DNA of 64,000 nucleotides from Plazaster borealis. Taxonomy: Eukaryota; Echinodermata; Asteroidea; Forcipulatida; Labidiasteridae. A program made the position numbers and the translations under genes. Where the stretch lies: the NCBI GenBank assembly GCA_021014325.1, contig CM037469.1, positions 12,280,663 to 12,344,662 on the forward strand, written 5' to 3'. The notes under the pieces were generated by a model that had not been told where the DNA came from, searched no databases, and saw only the letters and a list, made by a program, of their open reading frames with translations. Below, in pieces: positions 44,901-56,552 of this stretch. The first letter of the stretch is position 1. Each line of letters begins with the position of its first letter.

Positions 44901-45502
44901 TCTACGGTAATTACTAAGGCATATTGAATAGAAAAATATTGCAAATTGTTTTAAGTTGGCAATTTTGAGACATGACTTCAGAGAAAAGTTTTTCTTTAAC
45001 ATGAACTTTTTAAGTTTGGATCTTTCTATTTACAATACAAATTAAGGAATCACTTTAGCAAAACAAAATCATTTAAAAATGGCTTCCAATCACAAGCAAT
45101 AAATTTGTTTTTATAGTAAGAGTTTCAAAAAGGCAAGCTATGATAATATTTCAGATATTGGAGCTGAATGGACGGATTCAAAACTACATGTAAAATGTTA
45201 AAGTTATAATTTCATTTGAAAAAACAAATTGAACAATGGTTTTCATAATTTGCTCACTAAAGTCCTCATGTCTTGTTTGAAACATAAATGGACCTATGAA
45301 CTTTCTGAAAATACACCACAACAGTTTAAACCCGAACGAAAAATCACTTCATGTATTAATTGTTTTCATTCAGTTCATTGGAATCCATGAATACAGTTTA
45401 CAAATTCAACCTCTAACAAAGAAAACAAATTACTGAAAAATGAAAAGAAAAAAAGGAATATGAAAGCAGCTGGTTCTTTATTAGGCCACATAAAACAAAA
45501 CT

Positions 45503-45951
45503 GTTGATCGTCCCTTTTTTATGGGAAGTGGGGGAGGGAGGGCGTTTTTTTTTTTTTTTTTTTTTTTTTTGACATGGCAAAATATGAAATAAAAAATAAA
45601 GATATCATCATAATCACAATAAACCAAAGTGTTTGTGTGATTTTGATGTTTTTAATTGTTTTGTTAAACCCTTTCAAATCCTAGATGACATTTTCTGTAA
45701 ACATTTCAAAAAACTAAAACGCAGCCTAAGTAATTATTTGAAAATTTTTTCTTGTTTTGCCAACATGAATAACCTTTCTTCAATCATCTATTTCCCACCT
45801 ATGGATTTTGAAAAAATATCAGCTGAAAAATCTGGGAGCCAAATTTGACTGAAAAGATCACTAAAAATACCGTTTTTTATGATTTAAAAAAAAAATAATA
45901 ATAATAATAATTGGGGTCGGGGGGTTTTGTAGGGTCGGGCGGGATGATCAA
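45503..45951. repeat. Dispersed repeat with GTTGATCGTCCC / GGGATGATCAAC ends
   Basis: TTGATCGTCCC on the left and GGGATGATCAA on the right are inverted. Interior blocks match 28834-29200 in reverse. Contains a T-run of ~25 at 45546-45570. Confidence 0.65.
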
Positions 45952-46136
45952 CAATTTTTTTTTTATGTGGCCTTACTTTCCGCATGATTATCAGTTCATA
46001 GATGAACGGTTTTAATGTACATTTCATTATTAATATTTTTTTTTTGCAGTAAGTAAATTCTTTAAACAGAACTGTTTCACACAAACAAAAAGGTATTTCA
46101 AGAGAAATTACCTTTGCTTGGTGAAACGTAGAAAGC

Positions 46137-46470
46137 TTAAAGGGACTGTATACATTTGGTAATGACTCTGAAAACTAATGGCAATAAAAACTTACAGCAG
46201 CTTTGGTTGGTATAATGCATTTTGAGAAACTTTTCACTTTGAAGTACTGCGGTTATGGAAAAAGATATCACTTTTTATCCCCAAAAATTTGAATCTGAGA
46301 AGCGTTATTGAGTAACGCTTCTCAGATTGTGTATTCCAATTGCAGATTATTCTTCATGTGTGGACTAACCGCTCCAGATTTTCGACAATATCTCGGCTAT
46401 CTATCTACAACTATATAGAATTTAAACAAACAGTGGGTTCCATTTACCAAACGTACACAGACCCTTCAAG
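46137..46470. mobile_element. TTAA fold-back element, GCAGATTATTCTTC family (copy 4)
   Basis: TTAAAGGGACTGTATACATTT on the left; right end ACGTACACAGACCCTTCAA (slightly decayed). Ends about 55 bases past the stop codon side of the MINDY4B-like last exon, so it may be part of its 3' UTR. Confidence 0.75.
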
Positions 46471-46524
46471 TGCAGCAAAGTTGACGTTTCTATTTTAACA
46501 GCTGATGTGGTCGTTCCATCAAGT

Positions 46525-49500
46525 TCAGACAAATGGAAGAGAGCCATTCCAGTCTATTCCTGCATCTGGCCACCTAGTTACAAAAACAAAAACAAAAAAA
46601 TGCCTTCATGATTTTGATTTTAGTATTACTGGAAAAAACACTTCTGGTAAAAAATATTAAATGAAACTTACACACAAGCGAACCATGGCATTACTCATAA
46701 ACCTACTAATGTTTGAGGATCCCTCTCAGTTTACAGTCATTATTTACCGTGTATGAATGCACTCTTCAAGCAAAGGTGGCTGCTTCTCCTCAAAGTTATC
46801 CAAACTTTGCTGAGGGGGACTTGTCTTGGTATCTGAAAAGTAGCAATAACAAAATTGTTGAGTGAGAAAAAGGAATAGCTGTTGCAAAATGCTTTTCCAA
46901 ACAAACTGACCAGAGCCCAAATTTCACAAAGCAGCTTAAGCAGAAAAAATTGCTTAACAGTTTCCTTCTAAGCAGAAACGAACAAGGATACCAGTCACAA
47001 CTGGTATGTGACATGGTAGTTTGGCTGGTAACCTTATTCTGGTAAGCATAATTTTGTTGTGCTGATGATAGCATCTTTTTGTGATTAAAGGGATTGTATA
47101 CGTTTGGTAATTGGAACCCAAGGTTTGTTTCAATCCTACATAGTTGTAGATATATACCATAAAACTGACCTGTGAAAGTTTCATTTTTTGAGATATTGCC
47201 AAAAATCTGGAGCGGTTTTGTCCACGCAGGAAGAATAATCTGCAATTAGAATACACAATCTGAGAATTGTCACTGCAGTAACACTTCTCATAGTCAATTT
47301 TTGTTTATTTATACCTTTTTCAATAACCGCATGCTTCGAAAAGAAAAGTTTCTCAAAATGCATTATACTATCCAAAGCTGCTTTACTTCTTACCAAGTAA
47401 GTTTTTACTGCCATTAATTCTTCAGAGTCATTACCAAACGTATACAGACCCTTTAAGCAGCTCTATGAAGCACAACATTGTTAACAGCCTCATGTTTCGA
47501 CCCTATAGCAGGGCTCTTTTCCCAATATGCTAATTGACAACATACATTTAATTAACAGAAGCAGTCAGGTGGAAAAGTTGCGACGGAGTAAAAAAGCAAA
47601 GGAGCAGACAGCAGAAATAAGACGCAGAAGGTGAACAAAGTAAAGTCTACAAGTCAAATATAAAGGTGGCAAGCTGCCCATAACTGTTTTGGCTCAAAAT
47701 GGCAATACCTGGGTACCGAGGGCAAACTTGCCCCTATGTTTGTTTGGAAAAAAACGTTTGAGCAAACCCAGAGCTGGGGGACAGTTAACACAGCTTGCCA
47801 TAAGAAGCCATTTTTCGGTCCAAAAAAGGCATGACTAGACTGCACATTTGGTTGTGCTGCATTTGGACCGAAAATGGCATCCAGCCCAACCACGTGACCA
47901 AAGAAAACTGGTCCCTCCATGTCGCAACTCTCTCAATACACAGCTCTGAGCAAACCTGCCCTCAATGGTGTTTAATTGTTCCCAGTCAGCCAAGGCCGAG
48001 TTTCATTTTGCTAAAACTGGTTTAAGCTGCAGCAGAAGCGTCAATAAGTTTTGTCGCATTTTTCTGTTGTTGCTTGGTCGGAGTATAAGGAGGAAATAAC
48101 CCGGCCTTGGAGACCATAGCAGCCACAAACGACTTGTACCAAAATGCCCCTAGCGGCCGCAAAACGGCCGCAAGGTTTGACCTTCTTCCATTCACATAAA
48201 GAGGTCAAAGTAAAGGTCATGTCCGGATATGAAATTTTCCAATGTTATTTCTGTTGACATTATACTGACAAATTTGATTAAAGGAATGAACATTATTAGC
48301 AATGTCTTGGCGTTTTGTGAAGATTATACAGAAATGAATGGTCTCTTAAAGGTATCGTACACGTTTGGTAATGCCTCAAAACAGATATTAGCATAAAAAC
48401 TTGTAGGAAACGACTCCCTCTGAAGTAACGTAGTTTTTCAGAAAGAGGTAATTTCTCACTAAAATAATAAAAACTTCTTGCAAGAAGTTTTTATTCCTAT
48501 CTGAAAGCACACAAATTTGTACAACAAGGGTGTTTTTTCTTTCATCATTTTCTTGCAACTTTGATGACCAATTGAGCCCAAATTTTCACAGGCTTGTTAT
48601 TTTATGCATATGTTGGGATACACCAAGTGAGAACACTGGTCTTACCAAATTACCGAATTGTTTGGAGATAAACAACCGCTGGTGACCGCATTGTTTGACC
48701 ACTCAAGCGTGAAGCACACATTATTACACAACAGAGAGCTTTCATTCAAAGGACCTTTATACAAACTTCATTATCTCCTTGAAGATACTGTTTTACAGCA
48801 AAATAAGTAATAAAACAGTTCTTACTTGTTGAATTCTCTTTCATATAATCCAAAAATCATTCAGATCGGTCAATAACTGTCAAAGTTCTCTGTCTTTCTT
48901 TCCTCAACCATATGGCGCTCCGTAGGTGTTTGGGAATTTCGGATCTTTCAACTCTTATTTGAAGAGATTGCAAAATAGCAACCTTATTTTATTTTAACAC
49001 CACTGGAAAGATCGATCTTTCTCTTTCTAATGATGGTAAGCTTGGGTATGGAGGGTGAACTTGGACAAAACTACAGCTTTATAACAAATGGCCTTTGTGC
49101 TAAGGCTTGAGTGCTTTTTTGTGTGTAAGCTTGGTCAACTAAAATCGCCAATGGTAAGGAGAGGGGGTATGAGTGCAGTTGACTGAAGTCGTCTATGGTA
49201 ATGAAAGGGTTAAGGGATCAAGCCACTTTGGCTATGGCTATGGCCGTTGGCTGCAATGACACTGTTAAAGAAATCAGACTTTTCAGCGATCCAGCTATAG
49301 CCACTGTCGACAGCTGACAGATCGGACGCAGCTTTTATACTTACCAATAGTGAGTACAGCTTCTTTAATTTGATCTGATTGACCGTTGTAGTAATGCAGC
49401 AGGAACCGATTCTCCGCCCGCCAGTCGCTGGTCAGTCTGACGTTCGTACAGAACAGCATGGAGTAGCGGCCGTTGAGGTAGGTCAGCCAGACTGGTACCC

Positions 49501-52500
49501 TGGGTGTCTTCAGCATACTACCCACCTGGTGATAATAGCAGGGAGAGGATACAGGGATAAGTAGATAACACGCTTATAACATGCAATTACACCATTCTCT
49601 TGTCATGTACCCAATGCTGAATCCGATTTGATCAAAAAAGGGGCCAGGCTATATTGTCTTTGAAGAAAACTTCCTATTAATTGTTACAAGTAACATTGTT
49701 ATTACAATCTTCTTTTCATTGTGATTGGTAAATTGCATTGCACCAACTGAGTTACCGGAGCTGCATACTCCTTAGGAGTCAAGATAGTGTGGGCAACGCT
49801 TTTACGCCTTTAGGTGTATGGCACCTATAACAACTGTCCATTGACTGACCTCTATTTTCTCGTCTTCTTTGACCTTACTCCGATCTACCAGAAGAAACCC
49901 ACAATCAGAACGATGCATCATCCCAACCAATGGCTTAGCCTGAAAACAAATCAAGAACACAGGTTAAAAAAATAAACCTATATACAAGTACATGTATGTT
50001 GGTATTTTCACAGAAAACTACAATCATTAGAACAAGCACTTTTATTAACCCTCCTGTTTGACCATTCAATATCATCCACTGTGGTTTTGAATTAAGATAA
50101 ACCATACCAGCCTGCAATATAATGATAAAAAGTGCACAGTCAAACCTCTACTGTCTGACCTTTCAATATCGTCCACTTTGGTTTTGAAGTATAAATCAGC
50201 CTGCAATGGTGAATGTGTCTACACAGTGCACAGTCAACCCTCCTACTGTCTAACCTTTTAATATCAGCCACTTTAGTTTTGAAGGATAGATAAACTATAT
50301 ATCAGCCTGCAATGGTGAATGCCTCTACACAGTGCACAACCCTCCTACCTTACCTTTTAATATCATCCACTTTGGTTTTGAATTAGATAAACTGTATATC
50401 AGCCTGCAATGGTGAATGCCTCTACACAGTGCCAACCCTCCTACTCTCTAACCTTTTAATATAATCCACTTTGGTTTAGAAGGATAGATAAACTATATCA
50501 GCCTGCAATGGTGAATGCGTCTACATAGTGCATAGTCAACCCTCCAACTTTCTAACCTTTTCATATCATCCACTTTGGATTTGAATGATATATATGGCAG
50601 CCTGCAATATAATATCATGTGGTGGAGGCATCTACATAGTAAACAGTTAAACCTCCTACTTCCTGACCATGCAATATCATCCACTGTGGTTTTGAATCAT
50701 AAAAAAAACTATGCCATTCTGCCATGAGACAGAATTGTGCAACCCTACAAAACCAGTGCAGTTTAAATGGTTTCAAACGGTTGGTAAACTCGCTGGAAAA
50801 TGTTACCAAGCGAGTAGTCGAGAATTTTTCTTACCAGGGCTTCACCTTTCTTGTCGTACACCTTCTTGCCATTGAAGACGTTGGACGTAGCCCTGCCAGT
50901 GAGTACCAGCATGATGAGCGCCAGGGAGCACTGGTTCCTGTCTGTAAAGAGAAGGTCACCATCCAAATCCTCTAGTAGTCTGCATATACAAACAAAATCC
51001 AATAGGTAAATTCTCTGGCTGTCGGTCGCACGCTCAGTTGCCAATTTCCTGCTCCACAGCTGTTGTGTGTGTACAAATGTTTATGTTTTACCACTCAAAA
51101 AATGAATCTTGTGAAAGAATACTACATTTGAGCTTTCTAGTTCGTTGTTAAAGTCCCCCCTTTCACCCCCCCCCCAGAAACAAATTAACAAACAAACAAT
51201 GCAATACAAACACTTATGGTTTCTGGTTAACACTGCAGCGAAACTTAGAGTGGGAATTGACAGTGGAATTAATTTGGGATATTGTTTTATCAATTGGTCA
51301 ACAAGTCACTCCTGATAACTGAAGACTTCTTAACCCTTTCGTGACAATTCATTTCTGTACAATCATCATCATACACCCAGACATGGCGTATGTTTATGAT
51401 TTTTCAACCGCAATTTTTCCAGTAAAAAAAAGGGGTATAATTCTCACCTTGGTATTGTTTTTGACAGAATGATGCTGAACAAAAACATCAGAACTCCACC
51501 TCCTTCATGATACATCAACTACATTCACAAAAAGGAATAAAAATAAACAAAATCATTTGCATCAGGGATAAAGTTTGACCCTACACCGATATGTGATAAA
51601 AGCACTGTATACTTGGTGCTTTCCCACAGTTTTCAAAAATAGCTGGACGTCAGTGACCACCATCTTTGATGACAAACAATGGAAATGATCCTGTGAGTAC
51701 GCGCATGCGCACGACTCTCAGCCAATGGTAGCCTTTCACATGTGCACGTTTCATCAACGATGACGGCCAAAATGCAAGGGGGTCTATATTCCCAATGTTG
51801 TTTTGCGTCCTTAGAATTGGTCTTACCAGTTCAAGATGATTTCTCAGAAACACTCGCATTTTCTCCTTGTCGGTGAACTCTGTGATTCGTAGCTGTGGAA
51901 GACAAAGATAAAGAATTGCTGTTACAGACAAAGAGATTTTTGCTGTTTGTGATTTGTGACTAACTGCATACTATAAATATTAGTAAAGTTTATGACCATA
52001 TGGTTATTTTCCCATATGGTCAGCAATTTATACATATACACACAAACTATGCAAACAGTACGCTAAAAGCTTGGCAAATAAAACCGCAGATTTATAAAGT
52101 GACTCAGAAATTACATTAAGAATAAATAGAGCTGTTTTACGGAAAATGGTGCTTAGCAATTTTTTTATCTGCTAAGCAAAAATTACCATAGGAAACCAGT
52201 CAAAACCAACTGTATTTTGGCTGGTAACCTGTTTCTGCTACAGCAGAATTTTTCTGTGCTTAGCAATTTTTTTGTGACAACTATGCAGCTTCAAATGTGA
52301 AATTGGTCCCTGATGGTTACTTACTGATTGTGCGAAGAACTGGAGTTTCTTTTCTTCGGAGTGAAGCAAGCCTGGTTTATTCCTGTCCTGCAGTACTACA
52401 ATGGCTTTCTTCTGCTCACCAGCCGACCAAAGGACATCGACTAGAGCTAAGAGGAACCCTTGCTTTCTTTCTTCCTCGGTGGGTGTCAGTCGGTAAGCAC

Positions 52501-53801
52501 TGAAACAAAAATAGTAATAATAGTAATAATAATAATACAATACATTTATATACATGTAGCGCATAATGCAGGAGCCTCTATGCGCAACACAAAACATAAA
52601 ACAATGAAATGAAATATATGAAGCAGTCTCCCGAATTCCGAAATCTAATCCGCAGCAGTAGAATACAGCAAGACAATTTCCCAAAGAACAAATCTACACA
52701 GCAAAGTAGATAAACACATGGTGTTACCGCAAGCCTAATATACTTTGATACCCACCATGCAATGCCTCAAATCCTATATAGAGCAATATGTTACAAATAT
52801 ATAGATTCAAACAAATGAGTCTTTAAAAGTCCTTTGAAAATCTGAACAGAGTCAGCTTGGCGAATGTGAAGAGGTTAGACATTCCATAACGAAGGTGCAA
52901 TGAAGTTGAAGGCTCTTTGACCGTAGAATTTAGTGGAAAAAGTAGTTTGCGATAAACAGGCTTCAGAGTATAACCACAGGTTCTTTTCAGAACCACCACA
53001 ACTCAAGAGAGAGTTTTATGTTGTCTCAACAATTACCTTACTTTAGATCAAGGATTCATGTCAGAGAGAATTAAATGAAAAACGATGTTCTGTAGACAAA
53101 AAGGCCAACAGTGCTGCCTCCTAACTTTTTGTATTGTTTTACCGATATTGTGTTTTTTAACACTTAATTTTTAAGTTTTTCTATGTGTAGTAAGCCTCTG
53201 TAAATTTTATATTTTTATCTTAATGTAAGCATTGTCTCAATTTAGCCTTTGGCTACAAGTGCAGTGTTTTTAATAAACCAAAATAATAATAACAAGAAGA
53301 AAGAACTAAAAATATATAGTAAACTTGCGGGTACAACACATGGTTGTACCCGCAAGTTTACTTTTTATTTTTTAGTTACTTCTTATTTGTCCACACCATG
53401 CAAAGCTTTAAAGGTATCGTACACGTTTGGAAATTGTCAAAGACCAGTGTTCTCGCTTGGTGTATCCCAACATATGCATAAAATAACAAGCCTGTGAAAA
53501 TTTGGGCTCAATTGGTCATCGAAGTTGCAAAACAATGATGAAAGAAAAATAACCCTTGTTGTAAATTTGTGCGCTTTCAGATAGGAATAAAAACTTCTTG
53601 CGAGAAGTTTTTATAATTTTAGTGAGAAATTACCTCTTTCTCAAAAACTACGTTACATCAGAGGGAGTCGTTTCTCACAATGTTTTATACTATCAACAGC
53701 TCTCTGTTGCTCGTTACCAAGTCAGTTTTTATGCTAATATATATTTTGAGTAATTACCAAACGTGTACAGTGCCTTTAAACAACACTTAATAATAGTAAT
53801 G

Positions 53802-53837
<36 letters not shown>

Positions 53838-56507
53838 GATCCGAAAACAAATAACTGAATAAATTGAAGTCCGGAAAGCATTTTTTCTCTGTTCACAATC
53901 TTGATATAACTTTGCTAGTGTTCTTATCTGAAGTACTGCCCAAGCAAGAAAACTGTCTCTCTTAGAATAGCTCAGTTTGTATTTTAATAAGGTCTAAATC
54001 AATATAAGAATATGAATGTGAATATAAGTTCCTTCACCCCCCCCCAAAAAAAAAAAAAAATTACAAAAAATGACTACATCTTAAAAATGCAAAAGAGTTT
54101 CTCTTTTCCAGATTTTTCATTGCACTCAACATGCTCAAAAGGGATGAAAAAGGAGATCTGTTCAGCTGAGGTCATGGAGCCCCCCAAACAGATATAATTA
54201 TAGTTCAAATCAGAAAAGCTACAATATTATTCATTTGGCGATAGATGTTTCTCAGTTGCAGCCCTTTCACCTACAGTGTACATGTATGATACAGTTTGCC
54301 AATGACTCTTAGAACACAGCCTGACTTTGTTTCCTTCTCCTCAAAACTTATCTAGTTTCAATCAAGCTATCATTAATTTCCCTAGGTAATGTGGGTTTTT
54401 AATTTTTTTTAATTTTATTTGTTTATGACAGATTGCCTAGCATCACAAGGCCATACGGCCACTTCAAGGTGAGGGCTACACTTAATTGATTTGGGCTATC
54501 GACCCAAACCAACTACCAGCCAAGGGCACGTTGCCACCTACTCCTGGGGCTGAAACAGGGTTACCCCCTTTACAGTCCGTAAGGATGTAGACATGGCTGG
54601 GGGAGCAGAATGCACTACATGTACCTTCCCAACTTTTTACGAAGCAATTATGGTAAAGTGCCTCGCTCAAGGGCACAAGTGTCATGAATAGTTCCATAGT
54701 TTCCCAGTAACCAAACTTTTACAAATCTTACTTATGATGATTATTTTGCAGCTGTGAGAAACGCAGACGCATGATGAGGTCAACCAACTGAACACCTTGG
54801 CTAGACATCACTGAGCGCTACGTACATTGTACCAAATTGACGGCTTTGATTGATTCGCAGGTTGGCTCCGCTGTCAAATTATCTGCAATCCTAAAAATAA
54901 TCACGCTCTGCAGGTGGGCACCAGGAACTTCTACCTGACAGGTGTAATTCATCAAGAAGCTTCCGACTGTGGAATTTCTTCTTTTTCTCTGTCTCTCATC
55001 ATTATTTTGTTGAGATGACTTTTACAAAGACAGTTTTTTTTGTTCAACATGTGAATGGGTTCCTGAATGACCTCTTTTCATCGGAATAGCTGTTTTGGTT
55101 ATTAGGGCTGAATTCTTTGCTAATAAATGGAGTGGCACAAATTCTCTGTTACATCTCTACTTCTTCTTTAGATCGTGTCCACACACGCTAAATATGGTTC
55201 AGCCGCAAAACCAAACGCAATGCTTAGCATTGTCATTTATTAGCTAAATCATTACTTCTCTCTTATTATCAGAGATAAGATTGTATGAAAATCAAAACAA
55301 TTCTGAAAATTTGAGAACAATTTCCTCTTGGGGTGGAAATGAAACTCCCTGAATGTACAGAATGTTACATTGTACATGTAGAGGTTTCCAGACTCTCTAC
55401 AGCATTTCAAATAGATATGTGATGCGATCAAGCAAAATGAGACATTCGTCGATCCAGGTCATGTTTCATTTTGTTATACATTTAAAAAGAAGCTAATCTA
55501 TGCTTTTCTATGCTTTAATACTGTTAAAACCCCATGTTGATACCCCTTTGGTTCAAAAGTGGTGAAAGTAGAAACACCAAGAGATGCGAGAGAATGAAAC
55601 TGAGAAAAGGCTTTTTTTTATTGAAACTTCATCGGCATATTTTCTTTCATTGCTAATTTCAAACCATGTTTGATGTTATTTATCAGGAAGGAAATTGCCA
55701 ATATAGAATGAGTACAGGTTAATTTTTAACTAGTTTTTCATTTTTCACTTGTAAAAGATATATTTTGGCAAACATTATTTTTTTAATTCACCCCTTTTTG
55801 CTTGTTTTTGCTCGTTTCTCCAAGACTGTAGGCCTACTGATATTTCCGACAAACCACTAGTTTAGCTTGATCGCATCATATATATCTGAAGGTCTTGTCA
55901 TAACAAAGGCCAAATCTTTTCATCTCTGTGATGGCAAGTTCGCCTCTTTCAAGAAATCTGAAGGTGCAGGGAGCCCATTGAAAAATCCTGAACTCAGAAA
56001 GAATCCTGATAAATCAAATGCCTGCATTCTGTTAATTCATTCTTTTATTGGTACAATTCTAGCTGTCAGTTTGTGTAATGTTCTAATAGTGTTTTTGTCA
56101 GTACTGTTTGAGTTAATGGTTAAGGCCTTTATACATTTCCCCAGTGTGGGATAACAAAGTATTTTTTAATTTGTTCAGATAAATCTATCTATAAAATCAA
56201 ACACTGAGATCTCATATATAATGGGTCGATGGCAAAAGGGACCTTGCTTGCGGCTCGACCAAGTTGTAGCCCACACCCTTCGCAATTCAGCTTCTCAGCT
56301 GCGAGTAAGGATGATTAGCCTCCCAAATTATTATCAATATTAAAAAATGCGAAAATAATGAAGAGGTACATGTAATGCGCACCTTGAATCGTCGAGAGAC
56401 TCCGCATCATCCTGTGTATAATGATGACCTTCCTCTTTGGGCTTATCAAATTGTAGATGGCGCACTAGGTGTACCTGGAGTACCATTATCACCCCTCTGG
56501 CTTTATC
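46525..56507 (-). CDS. MINDY4B: MINDY4B-like inactive deubiquitinase-family protein, 3' nine exons (5' end missing)
   Basis: MINDY proteins are cysteine deubiquitinases cleaving Lys48-linked ubiquitin. Coding exons: 56383-56507, 52325-52499, 51827-51892, 51448-51518, 50835-50979, 49850-49939, 49345-49525, 46748-46832, 46525-46573; all GT-AG, phases fit, giving the C-terminal 328 residues. Landmarks in order: ARGVIMVLQ (where active members have the GGPCG region), FLLALVDVLWSAGEQKKAIV, EGGGVLMFLFSIILSK, LTGRATSNVFNGKKV, HRSDCGF, VGSMLKTPRVPVW, SDWRAENRFLLHYYNGQ, ending WNGSLPFV and TGA. The catalytic Cys position is Arg and the expected His in the PVW...MLF strand is Arg, as expected of the MINDY4B pseudoenzyme branch. 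MINDY4 is the alternative; SMLKTP and NVFNG favour 4B. Upstream exons were not found. Confidence 0.85.
46913..47475. repeat. Palindromic CCCAATTTCA element split by a TTAA element
   Basis: Left part from GCCCAAATTTCACAAAGCAG, right stub GCAGCTCTATGAAGC after 47456. The interval 47085-47456 is a complete TTAA element of the GCAGATTATTCTTC family inserted at GTGA|TTAA. Confidence 0.75.
47085..47456. mobile_element. TTAA fold-back element, GCAGATTATTCTTC family (copy 5, nested)
   Basis: TTAAAGGGATTGTATACGTTT and AACGTATACAGACCCTTTAA, both bounded by TTAA (47085-47088 and 47453-47456). Inverted relative to 46137-46470. Younger than the element it interrupts. Confidence 0.82.
48101..48349. repeat. 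Dispersed repeat (inverse copy of 43459-43778), truncated by a TTAA element
   Basis: GGAGACCATAGCAGCCACAA through TGTCCGGATATGAAATTTTCC to GAATGGTCTCTTAA. The right end is cut at TTAA where the 48346-48660 element begins. Holds a short palindrome GCGGCCGCAAAACGGCCGC. Confidence 0.7.
48346..48660. mobile_element. TTAA fold-back element, GGCACTGTACACG family (truncated copy)
   Basis: Left end TTAAAGGTATCGTACACGTTT is intact; the right end stops at GGTCTTACCAAATTACCGAA and lacks the terminal repeat. Inserted in or at the end of the repeat 48101-48349. Confidence 0.72.
49345..49525 (-). CDS. MINDY4B: MINDY4B-like exon with SMLKTPRVPVW core
   Basis: VGSMLKTPRVPVWLTYLNG then RYSMLFCTNVRLTSDWRAEN and FLLHYYNGQSDQIKEAVLTI. 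In active MINDY4 the position at codon 20 (49466-49468) is the catalytic His; here it is CGC, Arg. Ends phase 1 and joins exon 46748-46832 (DTKTSPPQQ). Confidence 0.88.
50045..50815. repeat. Satellite-like array of ~115-bp units (locus 3)
   Basis: About six units (AACCCTCCTAC, TTTTAATATCATCCACTTTGG, GATAGATAAACTATATCAGCC, GCCTGCAATGGTGAATGC) followed by the same right-hand flank as loci 1 and 2 (TTAAATGGTTTCAAACGG and GTTACCAAGCGAGTA). In the MINDY4B-like gene, ending about 20 bases before exon 50835-50979. A short piece also lies at 38330-38440. Confidence 0.78.
52130..52310. repeat. Degenerate palindromic CCCAATTTCA element
   Basis: AGAGCTGTTTTACGGAAAATG left, GCAGCTTCAAATGTGAAATTGG right, interior TGCTTAGCAATTTTTTT mirrored. 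Ends next to MINDY4B-like exon 52325-52499. Confidence 0.5.
52515..52940. repeat. Dispersed repeat with TAATAAT start
   Basis: AATAATAGTAATAATAATAATAC microsatellite, then TATATACATGTAGCGCATAATGCAGG and CATTCCATAACGAAGGTGCAATG. Loosely related to 22480-22810 in reverse. Intronic in the MINDY4B-like gene. Confidence 0.45.
53318..53362. repeat. Perfect palindrome, 20-bp arms
   Basis: AGTAAACTTGCGGGTACAAC at 53318-53337, ACATG loop, exact inverse complement 53343-53362. Flanked by AT-rich sequence on both sides. MINDY4B-like intron. Confidence 0.92.
53408..53779. mobile_element. TTAA fold-back element, GGCACTGTACACG family (copy 8)
   Basis: TTAAAGGTATCGTACACGTTT and AACGTGTACAGTGCCTTTAA with TTAA at both ends, central hairpin AAAACTTCTTGCGAGAAGTTTT. 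Followed by a TAA/TAATA microsatellite at 53790-53836. Confidence 0.85.
54425..54690 (-). repeat. SINE fragment (inverse of 8205-8420)
   Basis: Reads on the minus strand TCATGACACTTGTGCCCTTGA, then AGTTGGGAAGGTACATGTAG and CCTGTTTCAGCCCCAGGAG to CCAAATCAATTAAGTG, collinear with 8205-8420. The tRNA-like head is missing. Confidence 0.6.
56383..56507 (-). CDS. MINDY4B: MINDY4B-like exon with the degenerate catalytic-Cys motif
   Basis: Encodes DKARGVIMVLQVHLVRHLQF and an acidic stretch ending DDAESLDDS, phase 2 at AAG|GTGCGC, joining directly to exon 52325-52499 (SAYRLTPTEEERKQG). The fourth codon, AGA at 56496-56498, is Arg where active MINDY enzymes have the nucleophile Cys. Acceptor TTTGTACAG is good. 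This is the most 5' exon I can identify. Confidence 0.8.
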
Positions 56508-56552
56508 CTGTACAAACAAGGAAACCACGAAAACACTTGTTTTAATTATTCA

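Larger units (their letters stand above)
40590..46524. other. Tail-to-tail intergenic region, MCCC1 / MINDY4B-like
   Basis: No conserved coding exon seen. It contains the MCCC1 3' UTR (extent unknown), SINEs, fold-back elements and minisatellites annotated separately, plus GAGTAC-rich repetitive stretches at about 43190-43300 and 43850-43990. Open frames here are short and match repeats. Confidence 0.55.

Noticed and set aside
54728..54810. Candidate MINDY4B exon (MSSQGVQLVDLIMRLRFSQL) between 56383 and 52499
   Set aside because: The exon at 56383 joins 52499 directly in correct phase (phase 2); inserting this piece gives a stop or a phase clash with every visible acceptor, and it has no conserved match.
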